A stretch of 64,000 nt of DNA from Listeria ilorinensis (GTDB lineage: Bacteria; Bacillota; Bacilli; Lactobacillales; Listeriaceae), in contig NZ_CAJYCN010000006.1 of assembly GCF_913566895.1 (NCBI RefSeq), forward strand, positions 90,179 to 154,178. The letters run 5' to 3'. The notes beneath the pieces were generated by a model, which was not told the DNA's origin, did no database searches, and was given only the letters and a program-made list of their open reading frames with translations. Both the position numbers and the translations under genes were made by a program. Of this stretch, positions 26,906 to 33,932 are shown piece after piece. How positions within the stretch are numbered: the first letter of the stretch is position 1; each line of letters starts with the position of its first letter.

Positions 26906-26958
26906 TTGACGATGTCCCTGATAACCGCTATGATAGATAATATTGAGAATGATTATCA
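26906..26958 (+). promoter_or_regulatory. promoter and Fur box of the fhuDBG operon
   Basis: TTGACG (26906-26911) and TATGAT (26929-26934) are 17 nt apart. TGAGAATGATTATCA (26944-26958) matches the 15-bp Fur consensus TGATAATNATTATCA at all but one position and overlaps the transcription start region, so iron repression is expected. Confidence 0.85.
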
Positions 26959-26982
26959 CTATCAAAAAAGGGAGGAAACAAG

Positions 26983-27897
26983 ATGAAAAAATTTGCATTG
27001 ATATTTGTAGTTGTGCTCAGCCTTGTACTAGTGGGTTGCGGGGCCAATTCAGATAAAGCAAGCAACGAGAAGAAAGAGGAAGCGAAGACAATAACCTTCC
27101 AGTCAGAGGATGGGAAAATTGAAGTACCAGCTAAGCCCAAACGCGTCGTTGTGCTCTCAAGTTATACAGGTGATTTGATTAATTTGGGTGTTAACATTGT
27201 CGGAGCAGACAGCTGGAGTTTTGACAATGCTAATTTTAAAGATGCTTTAAAGGATGCAAAAGAAGTATCAGAGGAAGATGTAGAGGGAATTATTGCGCTT
27301 AAGCCAGATCTTATCATTGGCAGCTCAACAATGAAAAATAAGGATAAATTGAAAAAAGTAGCGCCGGTTGTGACATTTACATATAACAAATTGAATTATT
27401 TGGATCAGCATATTGCTGTCGGAAAAGCAGTGAACAAAGAAAAAGAAGCGACAGAATGGGCAAATGATTTTGAAAAGCGCGCGGAAGAAGCTGGTAATGA
27501 AATCAAGGCAAAAATAGGTGAAAATGCTAGCGTTTCTGTTGCAGAAAGTTATGACAAACAAATGTATGTTTTTGGTGACAATTGGGGACGCGGCACAGAA
27601 GTCCTCTATCAAGCAATGAAACTTAAAATGCCGGACTCTGTGAAAAACTCTGCACTTGAAGCAGGCTATTATGCGATTTCACCAGAAGAACTTGGCAACT
27701 ATACAGGAGATTATCTGGTCCTCAGCCGTCAAAGTAGTGGAGATAATTCTTTTATGAAGACAACTGCTTATCAAGATATTCCAGCTGTGAAAAATAATCG
27801 TGTACTGGAAGTGGAATCAAGCAAATTTTACTTCAATGATGCAACAACACTCGAATATCAACTTAAAACTTTCGAAGATTTTTTTCTTGGTAAGTAA
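26983..27897 (+). CDS. fhuD: FhuD-like iron-siderophore ABC substrate-binding lipoprotein
   Basis: This 304-residue class III binding protein has a lipobox (LVLVGCG, Cys at about 19) and the periplasmic-binding core KPKRVVVLSSYTGDLINLGVN and IIALKPDLIIG. The C-lobe pattern YVFGDNWGRGTEVLY ... GYYAISPEELGNYTGDYL ... FYFNDATTLEYQL resembles B. subtilis FhuD, which binds ferric hydroxamates. It has an AGGGAGG RBS and a Fur-box promoter, and is the first gene of a three-gene operon. The exact siderophore is unknown. Confidence 0.85.
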   Translation: MKKFALIFVVVLSLVLVGCGANSDKASNEKKEEAKTITFQSEDGKIEVPAKPKRVVVLSSYTGDLINLGVNIVGADSWSFDNANFKDALKDAKEVSEEDVEGIIALKPDLIIGSSTMKNKDKLKKVAPVVTFTYNKLNYLDQHIAVGKAVNKEKEATEWANDFEKRAEEAGNEIKAKIGENASVSVAESYDKQMYVFGDNWGRGTEVLYQAMKLKMPDSVKNSALEAGYYAISPEELGNYTGDYLVLSRQSSGDNSFMKTTAYQDIPAVKNNRVLEVESSKFYFNDATTLEYQLKTFEDFFLGK

Positions 27898-27914
27898 AGA
27901 AGAAAGGTGAGCGC

Positions 27915-28889
27915 ATGCGAATATCACTTCCAATTAAATTTTTAACTGCGCTGATTCTGCTATGTATCGTTTTCCTTCTTGCCTTGATGTTTGGTTCCGT
28001 AAATTATTCACTGTCATTTTTGATAGATGGTTTTTTGCACGGGGCACATGAAAAACAAATGATGATTCTGACAGAACTGCGACTGCCAAGAAATGTGGCC
28101 GCAGTTTTTGTTGGAGCCGCACTTGGCATTTCTGGAACGATCATGCAGGCGATCACACGCAACCCGCTTGCTGACCCGGGACTTCTCGGTGTTTCAGCTG
28201 GGGCCAATGCAGCGCTTGCAGTTGTATTAGCTTTTCTTCCAGGACTTGCTTTTTCCGGTATGGTATTAGCTTGCTTTATTGGGGCGGCGCTTGGCACGCT
28301 GCTCGTTTTATTTTTGAGCCAGTCCAAAGATATGTACAAGATCGTGTTAGCTGGGGCAGCAATTTCTGCTTTTTTAACAGCTGTTTCAAGTGGTATTGGT
28401 TTGATTTTTAAAACGAGCAAGGGGATGAATATGTGGACATCTGGCGGACTGATTGGAGTCACATGGAATGAAGTCTGGCTGACAGTGCCAATCATTCTGG
28501 CGACACTTTTATTCAGTTTATTTTTCACAAAGCAGATCGGTATTTTGACGATGAGTGATGAGGTAGCCACAGGACTTGGGCTTTCCATCAAAAAACTTCG
28601 GGTCATTTTATTATTTGTGATCGCAGTTTTAACGGGACTTGCAGTGTCACTGATTGGAGACCTAGCCTTTGTCGGGCTGATTGTACCGCATTTTGCCCGT
28701 TTTATTGTTGGAGCAAACTATAAGGCGATTTTACCAATGTCCGCTTTTGTTGGCGCTTTTTTTTTACTGCTGGCAGATATTATCAGTCGGACACTTAATC
28801 CTCCATTTGAGATTCCGATTATCGCCATCATTTCTGTGATCGGCTTCCCGTTTTTCCTTTATATTGTGCGGAAAGGGGTGGCAAGCTAG
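27915..28889 (+). CDS. fhuB: FecCD-family iron-siderophore ABC permease (FhuB-like)
   Basis: This 324-residue permease has about ten helices and the FecCD/BtuC signatures LRLPRNVAAVFVGAALGISG, RNPLADPGLLGVSAGA and GDLAFVGLIVPHFARFIVG (the cytosolic coupling region). It starts 18 nt behind fhuD with an AAAGGTGAG RBS. It should form a heterodimer with the next gene product. Confidence 0.85.
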   Translation: MRISLPIKFLTALILLCIVFLLALMFGSVNYSLSFLIDGFLHGAHEKQMMILTELRLPRNVAAVFVGAALGISGTIMQAITRNPLADPGLLGVSAGANAALAVVLAFLPGLAFSGMVLACFIGAALGTLLVLFLSQSKDMYKIVLAGAAISAFLTAVSSGIGLIFKTSKGMNMWTSGGLIGVTWNEVWLTVPIILATLLFSLFFTKQIGILTMSDEVATGLGLSIKKLRVILLFVIAVLTGLAVSLIGDLAFVGLIVPHFARFIVGANYKAILPMSAFVGAFFLLLADIISRTLNPPFEIPIIAIISVIGFPFFLYIVRKGVAS

Positions 28890-29873
28890 ATGGACAAGGA
28901 AAGAAGAAGATTTCCATATCCACTTATTTTACTAATAGCTGCACTGCTGCTTCTAGGAACCGCGCTAGTAAGCTTGATGCTTGGGACGGAAGCGCTAAGT
29001 TTTAGCCGGATTTTTTCTGTATTGACTGGGCAGGGAACCATACTCGAGAATTTCATATTGTTCGATCTGAGATTGCCGAGACTGTTAATTGTTATTTTGG
29101 CAGGCGCTGCTCTTGTTATTTCAGGGAGTTTACTTCAAACTTTATTAAAAAATGATTTGGCAGATCCAGGTATCATCGGGATTAACTCCGGTGCAGGGGT
29201 TGGCGTTGCGATTTTCTTTTTATTTTTTGCTGTCCAGGCAGAAGCTTTTGGTTATTTGGTACCATTAGCCGGATGCTTAGGAGGTCTCTTTACTGCCTCC
29301 TTGATTATTCTAGTTTCAAAAAATCGTCCAGAAGCGTTGATATTAAATGGAATTGGTTTTTCATTTGCACTTTCTGGACTAATGGTGCTGCTGATGTCAA
29401 CGGCCGATCAAGAAAAAGTGGATTTTTTAACAAAATGGCTATCTGGGTCGATTTGGGGAACTGATTGGGTTTATGTCGCCATTTTGGCAGGCATGTTTGT
29501 TATATTATTGCCGTTTGTTTTTTACCACATGCGAACTTTAGATTTATTAACATTAGATGAATACACGACCATCAATTTAGGCATCGCTGTCAAACCATGG
29601 CGTTTTATCTTTATGGTGATTGCGGTCATTTTTGCAGCTGTGACAGTATCGATTACAGGAACAATCACATTTTTAGGTTTGATGGGACCGCATATTGCGC
29701 GATCAATCGTGGGGCCTAAACATCGTTATTTCTTGCCACTAGCCATTTTTATTGGGGCCGAATTATTTTTATTTGCGGATATTATTGCGCAGCGAATTCA
29801 TTTACCAACAGGAATTTTGCTGTCCATCATTGGCAGCCCGTATTTTATCTATCTGCTGCTTAAGAAAAAATAA
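28890..29873 (+). CDS. fhuG: FecCD-family iron-siderophore ABC permease (FhuG-like)
   Basis: This 327-residue permease is paralogous to the preceding one, with LRLPRLLIVILAGAALVISG, KNDLADPGIIGINSGAG and GTITFLGLMGPHIARSIVG. The ATG follows the fhuB stop directly, so translation is coupled. No ATP-binding subunit is encoded in this operon or elsewhere in the window, apart from the unrelated exporter ATPase at 34 kb. A strong terminator follows. Confidence 0.85.
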   Translation: MDKERRRFPYPLILLIAALLLLGTALVSLMLGTEALSFSRIFSVLTGQGTILENFILFDLRLPRLLIVILAGAALVISGSLLQTLLKNDLADPGIIGINSGAGVGVAIFFLFFAVQAEAFGYLVPLAGCLGGLFTASLIILVSKNRPEALILNGIGFSFALSGLMVLLMSTADQEKVDFLTKWLSGSIWGTDWVYVAILAGMFVILLPFVFYHMRTLDLLTLDEYTTINLGIAVKPWRFIFMVIAVIFAAVTVSITGTITFLGLMGPHIARSIVGPKHRYFLPLAIFIGAELFLFADIIAQRIHLPTGILLSIIGSPYFIYLLLKKK

Positions 29874-29875
29874 GA

Positions 29876-29913
29876 AAAAGCGCACATCTATCATTTTAGA
29901 TGTGCGCTTTTTT
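29876..29913 (+). terminator. terminator of the fhuDBG operon
   Basis: AAAAGCGCACATCTA pairs with TAGATGTGCGCTTTT around a short loop, followed by a T-run. Confidence 0.9.
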
Positions 29914-30125
29914 AGTTGTATTTGCTGAATATAATGAAGGAAGATTTGCATTTAAGAGTAACAGTTGTTAGGCTTTTCCAGGCTTGAAGGAAATTAATAG
30001 CAATGTTATAAAGTGATATTCTAGTAAGATACTTCTGCCGTAAATAAGAATTGAATCACTTTTTGAATATATCTCCATACTTGTTTTTTTTCGTAACATT
30101 ACTCTTTATTGATAAGTTGATTTGT
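29914..30125. other. A/T-rich gap upstream of peptide ORF 1
   Basis: No gene is seen. AAAGTGAT and ATCACTTTTT (about 30014-30059) could pair across a long loop. The rest is promoter-proximal A/T-rich sequence. Confidence 0.3.
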
Positions 30126-30147
30126 TAAAATAAGCTATGTTAGGAGG
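30126..30147 (+). promoter_or_regulatory. conserved promoter block of peptide ORF 1
   Basis: This 22-bp block matches 31622-31643 (in front of peptide ORF 2) at 17 positions and lies at the same distance from the start codon. It contains a -10 candidate TAAAAT (TAGAAT in copy 2), TATGTT/TATGCT and the RBS TAGGAGG/TAGGGGG. No consensus -35 exists at the expected place in either copy, which suggests activator dependence. Confidence 0.5.
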
Positions 30148-30156
30148 GAGGAAATA

Positions 30157-30231
30157 ATGTTATCTGGAATACTAGCGTTTATTATCCAGTCAGTGATTGA
30201 TAATAAAGAGCTATTTAACTTCGCGTCCTAA
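30157..30231 (+). CDS. short hydrophobic peptide 1, possible signal peptide or small toxin
   Basis: This 24-codon ORF has a strong RBS (AGGAGGGAGG) and begins MLSGILAFIIQSVIDN. Residues 1-14 are hydrophobic and the rest is polar; there is no basic N-terminus as in a secreted precursor. It resembles peptide ORF 2 (MLSLILSVIGVGDHNYIV) 1.5 kb away on the same strand, and both flank an Rgg-like regulator. Leaderless pheromone (like streptococcal SIP) and type I toxin-like peptide are alternatives. Expression is not shown. Confidence 0.45.
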   Translation: MLSGILAFIIQSVIDNKELFNFAS

Positions 30232-30251
30232 TCGTAAGAATTAAATAGCCC
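30208..30251 (+). repeat. conserved inverted repeat overlapping the end of peptide ORF 1
   Basis: GAGCTATTTAA (30208-30218) pairs with TTAAATAGCCC (30241-30251). The same element with a shorter loop lies at 31728-31763 behind peptide ORF 2. There is no T-run, so it is not an ordinary terminator; it may be an operator or an mRNA structure. Confidence 0.55.
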
Positions 30252-30398
30252 CTTTGCTGTATAGTTATAATGTAGATTATTATTGCGAATAAGGGGATAG
30301 TAGAGTTTTAGATAACCATTATTATTCACACTTCTGACGTATATTCTTGGAATGAAGGGTTTTCAAGGATGGTTTTAGGGCATTAGTCCCAATGGATT

Positions 30399-30546
30399 TT
30401 GAATCATATTCCAATATGGTTCAATCTAGTTTTCATTCATCTCATTTGCTGTGCAGATTGCGAGCCGGGCTCATCCCAAAAACGTAATCCGGTTTTACTC
30501 ACCGATCATGACAGCAACGCCAGATCTTTTCTGGCGTATTTTTTTG
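30399..30546 (+). ncRNA. conserved structured RNA, copy 1
   Basis: The element starts with a hairpin, TTGAATCATATT/AATATGGTTCAA (30399-30424). Then come a 25-nt block (30428-30452) identical to copy 2, a GAGC..GCTC/GGGCTCATCCC hairpin, and TTGCTGT (30446-30452) able to pair with ACAGCAA (30511-30517). It ends in ACGCCAGA..TCTGGCGT plus a T-run. No conserved ORF is present in either strand. The architecture fits a ~120-nt sRNA or a regulatory element with its own terminator. The family is unknown to me. Confidence 0.6.
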
Positions 30547-30591
30547 CAAAATAAAAAGAGGGACCGCATAAAAGAATTTTCATAAGATAAA

Positions 30592-30639
30592 AAAGAAGCC
30601 AAAATATGGAGCCATTTATTGCTTCATTTCAGCTTCTTT
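30592..30639 (-). terminator. probable terminator of the rgg-like gene
   Basis: On the reverse strand AAAGAAGC pairs with GCTTCTTT across a 32-nt loop, followed by T residues. It is weak but lies just behind the stop codon. Confidence 0.45.
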
Positions 30640-30659
30640 CTTTAATTTATAGTGATCTT

Positions 30660-31559
30660 TTAGTTCTCCTCTAAAGGGATTTCAATATTTGTCAGTTTGA
30701 GCCACTCTTCTTTATTATCAACAGCAATATCCTGCATACCGAAAAAGTAAAGGGATTGAATCGCGTTTTTTGCAGTTTTCAAACTCTTTTCTTTGTCGCC
30801 CTTTATCCAATCTAGTTCTGCAAGTAAGTATGTGGCATCTATGATTAATAGTAAATCATGATCTTGATGAGCTAATTCTAAAGTTCGATTTAAAGTTTCT
30901 TCCATTTTTTGGAAATGGCCATACCTTTTAAGGAATGTTGCATAGTTATACAAAGTATATTTAACCATTTTCTTGGCGTCGTTAAAATCAGCATAAAGCT
31001 CTGTATAATCAAAAAGTCTTTGAATAATATGTTCAATGGTTTGAAAGTCAAAAATATAAAATAGGTTGTTGATCAGAATGAAATCTCCGTAGTACCAAGC
31101 GTCTTTTTTTTCGAGATTTTGCCAGATCTTGTAAGCAATTGCGCGAGAACCTTCAAAATCATTGGTCTTTTTTTTATAAATGATGCTTTCCAATAACCAG
31201 GAAAGATTTTGCAAAAAAGGACTGTAATCTTTCGCGAGATGGTCTAAGATCCTTTTTTGCAGATTTTCCATTTTATCTAAATAGACGGTTGATTTAATTT
31301 CACGAAATTCCTTTAGAAAAACTGTAGTTGAATCTAGTTGATAACCATTCATAATAAAAATAAATTCATCAAATGTCACATAAAGTCTTTTAAGGATCTG
31401 ATTGATTTTATCGAAACTAGGAATTTGTTCGTCAGCTTCAACGCGATGTCTATGACCTACAGACATAATATCTTGATATAACTCTTTTTGTGTGAGATTT
31501 GAATTGGTGCGGATTTGCTTTAAAGTCTGGCCAATGGTTAGCTGCTGCCTATTCCCCAT
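30660..31559 (-). CDS. Rgg/PlcR-type HTH regulator with TPR-like C-domain
   Basis: This 299-residue regulator has an N-terminal XRE helix-turn-helix (residues about 8-65: IGQTLKQIRTNSNLTQKELY, VEADEQIPSFDKINQILKRL). About 220 helical residues follow, with repeat-like periodicity as in Rgg/GadR/MutR and PlcR-family peptide-sensing regulators. ATG 31559 follows AGGAG at 8 nt. It is divergent from peptide ORF 2 (94 bp between starts), the arrangement common for Rgg regulators and their cognate peptide genes. Peptide binding is inferred. Confidence 0.75.
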   Translation of the reverse strand: MGNRQQLTIGQTLKQIRTNSNLTQKELYQDIMSVGHRHRVEADEQIPSFDKINQILKRLYVTFDEFIFIMNGYQLDSTTVFLKEFREIKSTVYLDKMENLQKRILDHLAKDYSPFLQNLSWLLESIIYKKKTNDFEGSRAIAYKIWQNLEKKDAWYYGDFILINNLFYIFDFQTIEHIIQRLFDYTELYADFNDAKKMVKYTLYNYATFLKRYGHFQKMEETLNRTLELAHQDHDLLLIIDATYLLAELDWIKGDKEKSLKTAKNAIQSLYFFGMQDIAVDNKEEWLKLTNIEIPLEEN

Positions 31560-31607
31560 AACGACTTCTCCTCTCCATTTCCTTTTTAGGAGTATTTTAA
31601 ATATTTT

Positions 31608-31643
31608 TTGAAAACTTATGCTAGAATAAAATATGCTAGGGGG
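31608..31643 (+). promoter_or_regulatory. promoter region of peptide ORF 2
   Basis: The block 31622-31643 (TAGAAT, TATGCT, TAGGGGG) is homologous to that of peptide ORF 1. TTGAAA (31608-31613) could be a -35 for TATGCT at 18-nt spacing, but this would leave a leader of under 10 nt; TAGAAT would lack a -35. The region is shared with the divergent rgg-like promoter. Confidence 0.45.
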
Positions 31644-31652
31644 TGAATTTGT

Positions 31653-31709
31653 ATGTTATCATTAATTCTATCTGTAATTGGTGTAGGAGATCATAATTAT
31701 ATTGTATGA
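31653..31709 (+). CDS. short hydrophobic peptide 2, divergent from the Rgg-like gene
   Basis: This 18-codon ORF reads MLSLILSVIGVGDHNYIV and has the RBS AGGGGG. Residues 1-11 are hydrophobic and uncharged and the tail is polar. Its start is 94 bp from the start of the divergent rgg-like gene. It shares N-terminal MLS(G)ILxxI character, RBS and promoter context with peptide ORF 1 and is followed by the same hairpin element. Whether it is translated and functions as a pheromone or a toxin must be tested. Confidence 0.45.
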   Translation: MLSLILSVIGVGDHNYIV

Positions 31710-31727
31710 TTGGATTCAATGAAATAG

Positions 31728-31763
31728 GAGCTATTTAATCTTCATCCCAAGAAAATAGCCCCC
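31728..31763 (+). repeat. conserved inverted repeat behind peptide ORF 2
   Basis: GAGCTATTTAA (31728-31738) and AAAATAGCCCCC (31752-31763) match the element at 30208-30251. The loop CTTCATCCC resembles CTTCGCGTCC of copy 1. Confidence 0.55.
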
Positions 31764-31994
31764 GACCAGGTTATATATATTTGATTCCATCCTCTATTCC
31801 ACTATAATTCATTATTTAGGTTTTCGCTATAATGAATCTGTATAAAATTCTTGATAACATTGCAAAATTCACAACTTCTACAAATAATTCTTCATTTTAG
31901 TATTTTTTTTGGAATATGTATCACATGCTCTGCCTGAATTAGAGGGTGTGTACATTCTTTCGGATGGATATATAAAAGAAGAATTCTCTTTGTT
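31764..31994. other. gap between hairpin element and RNA copy 2
   Basis: A/T-rich, with no supported gene. A reverse-strand 62-codon frame (31878-32066) overlaps RNA copy 2, but the equivalent reading is not kept in copy 1. Confidence 0.3.
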
Positions 31995-32134
31995 TTGAAA
32001 CTTGTTATTTGTTTCAATCAAGTTTTCATTCATCTCATTTGCTGTACTGAGCATTGTCGGGCTCATCCCGTTAGCTTTATCCCGGTATTTGTGAGCATGA
32101 CAGCAGCGCCAGAATCTATTCTGGTGTTTTTTTT
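31995..32134 (+). ncRNA. conserved structured RNA, copy 2
   Basis: This is the counterpart of 30399-30546. It has a 5' hairpin TTGAAAC/GTTTCAA (31995-32017), the identical 25-nt block (32021-32045), a CGGGCTCATCCCG hairpin, and TTGCTGT pairing with ACAGCAG, in which the copy-1 A-U pair becomes G-U. It ends in CGCCAGAATCTATTCTGGTG plus eight T. Pairing is kept while loops differ, which supports a functional RNA structure on the + strand. Confidence 0.6.
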
Positions 32135-32141
32135 ATGGAAT

Positions 32142-32206
32142 AAAAAGCATGTTGAGCTTAGATGAACCGATTTTGATACGGTTTCATACTATTCAACATG
32201 CTTTTT
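32142..32206. terminator. terminator of the GNAT gene (bidirectional)
   Basis: AAAAAGCATGTTGA pairs with TCAACATGCTTTTT, with an inner ACCG/CGGT stem. Confidence 0.7.
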
Positions 32207-32207
32207 G

Positions 32208-32681
32208 TTATAAGAAATAACTCATAATGATATCATCAATATATATTCCGTTAATAAGAAATTCTTTTTTTAATTCTCCCTCGATTTGAAAACCATTTTT
32301 CTTATAGAAGCGAATGGCTTTTTCATTATTGGATAAAACACGTAATTGGAGCTTTTGGTAACCTTCTGTAGGAGCCGTTTCTTTTAAATAGGTCATTAAT
32401 TGAATGCCGATCCCGTGGCGCTGATAATCAGGGTGGACAGCAATATCAAGTTCGGCCACATGAGCATTTGTTTTTAGTGGGATAGGAGATTTGTAGCCGA
32501 GAATACCGACAACTTTTCCATCCATGACCGCGACAATTTTTGAACCAACAGGATTTTTAAGCAGATATTCCGCTTCTGAATCAAAGTGAATTTCGCTAGG
32601 CGTGGTACCGGCAGTCCAAGCCAAATGTTCAAGTTCCATCATGGAATGAGCATCTTCTTTGCGTGATTTTCTGATTTCCAT
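32208..32681 (-). CDS. GNAT-family N-acetyltransferase
   Basis: This 157-residue Gcn5-related acetyltransferase has the CoA-binding motif VHPDYQRHGIGIQLMTYLKE (residues about 87-106) and the C-terminal LRVLSNNEKAIRFYKKNGF signature. RimI/phosphinothricin-acetyltransferase-like members share this layout; the substrate is unknown. It starts at ATG 32681 after AAGAAGGTG, 18 bp behind the exporter permease gene on the same strand, so it may be cotranscribed with the ABC genes. Confidence 0.8.
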   Translation of the reverse strand: MEIRKSRKEDAHSMMELEHLAWTAGTTPSEIHFDSEAEYLLKNPVGSKIVAVMDGKVVGILGYKSPIPLKTNAHVAELDIAVHPDYQRHGIGIQLMTYLKETAPTEGYQKLQLRVLSNNEKAIRFYKKNGFQIEGELKKEFLINGIYIDDIIMSYFL

Positions 32682-32699
32682 TTTTACACCTTCTTTAAA

Positions 32700-33932
32700 T
32701 TATTGCTTTTTTGCGTAAGCTAGTGATTTTTTCCAAGTTTTAATGAGGCCTTCATTTGAATAGAGTAATACATTGCTGCGATAAAGCTTGAGTGTCAACC
32801 AAAATGATAAGATGATCGAAAGAATGAGAATACCTAATGAAACAAAAATGCCGGTAGTGGAAACTGAAAGAAGATCCATACGTGCAAGCATCATCATCGG
32901 TGAGAAGGTTGGAATATAAGAGCCGATAATGACCAAAATATTATCCGGAGCATTAGCTGCAGCTATCGATCCCCAATAACCAACAATCGCTAAAATGGTC
33001 ATCGGATACATGAATTGAGCAACGGTTTCTACATTTGGTACCATAGAGCCGATTAAAGCAGAAAGCAAGATGTAGAGTAATAAACCCAGAAAAATAAAGA
33101 GTAAATTCAGTACCAGATAATAAACTGGAAAGGCGCCTGCTTGGTCAAGCAAGTTTTGAACCATATCTGTATTCTGCGCAATAATCATCGAGATGGCACC
33201 ACAGATGACGTAAAAGCCGATTTGCGTGAGCAGCATAAGAATGATGGCTGTTAATTTGGCAAGCAGATGTGTTTTCGCGCTGACGCTTGATAGAATAATT
33301 TCCATGATGCGTGTTCCTTTTTCATTCGCAATTTCAGAAGCAACTATATTGGCATAACTCATGACAAATATAAAAATAATCAGAGTCAATACCAAGATGG
33401 CTGCACTCATAATATCTTTTTGATGATTGGTCAATTCATTATCTGATTCCACTTGATTTTTTACGGAAATCGGTTGATTGATGTCTTGGAGTTGTTCAGC
33501 GCTGATGTTGTATTCGGCTGCTTTGACAGAGATTTTGGCCGAAGTAAGATCCGCAGATATCTGCGTCAGAATGTCCTGACCGGCTGTTTCTTGCGTTGTA
33601 TATACTGCGGAAACTTTTCCATCTTGTTCAGTGATGGAGACATAGCCATCAATTTTTCCATCTTTCAGTGCTTTTTTAGCTGCATCTTCTGTATTGATTT
33701 TAGGATTGACTGCAAAATTGTCTTTATCCTGTTGTAAAATTTGGGAATAAGCTGATTCGTTGCTCAGCACAGCAATCTTTGTGGCTTCGCTCTGATCAAA
33801 ATAGTCGGCAATTTTAGGAATAGCAAAGAAAACAGCAGCGATCAGTAGGGGGAATAGTAAGGAAAATAAAAAGGATTTTGTTTTGACGCGCCGCTTATAT
33901 ACTTGTTTTGTGATGACCCAAAACTTATTCAT
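32700..33932 (-). CDS. ABC-2 type exporter permease (YhaP/NatB-like)
   Basis: This 410-residue membrane protein has an N-terminal helix (about 16-38), a large extracytoplasmic domain (about 40-165) and five or six C-terminal helices with the ABC-2 signature EIANEKGTRIMEIILSS. It resembles B. subtilis YhaP and NatB (Na+ efflux). The ATG at 33932 overlaps the ATPase stop by 8 nt; the longer reading to 33968 is unnecessary. The substrate is not determined. Confidence 0.8.
   Translation of the reverse strand: MNKFWVITKQVYKRRVKTKSFLFSLLFPLLIAAVFFAIPKIADYFDQSEATKIAVLSNESAYSQILQQDKDNFAVNPKINTEDAAKKALKDGKIDGYVSITEQDGKVSAVYTTQETAGQDILTQISADLTSAKISVKAAEYNISAEQLQDINQPISVKNQVESDNELTNHQKDIMSAAILVLTLIIFIFVMSYANIVASEIANEKGTRIMEIILSSVSAKTHLLAKLTAIILMLLTQIGFYVICGAISMIIAQNTDMVQNLLDQAGAFPVYYLVLNLLFIFLGLLLYILLSALIGSMVPNVETVAQFMYPMTILAIVGYWGSIAAANAPDNILVIIGSYIPTFSPMMMLARMDLLSVSTTGIFVSLGILILSIILSFWLTLKLYRSNVLLYSNEGLIKTWKKSLAYAKKQ

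Noticed and set aside
28004..28606. 200-codon reverse-strand ORF inside fhuB
   Set aside because: It lies opposite a permease gene with clear FecCD motifs, has no RBS, and its Ser/Pro/Ala-rich composition is that of an antisense shadow.
31878..32066. 62-codon reverse-strand ORF overlapping RNA copy 2
   Set aside because: The matching stretch in RNA copy 1 has a one-base length difference that breaks this frame, so conservation is at RNA rather than protein level.
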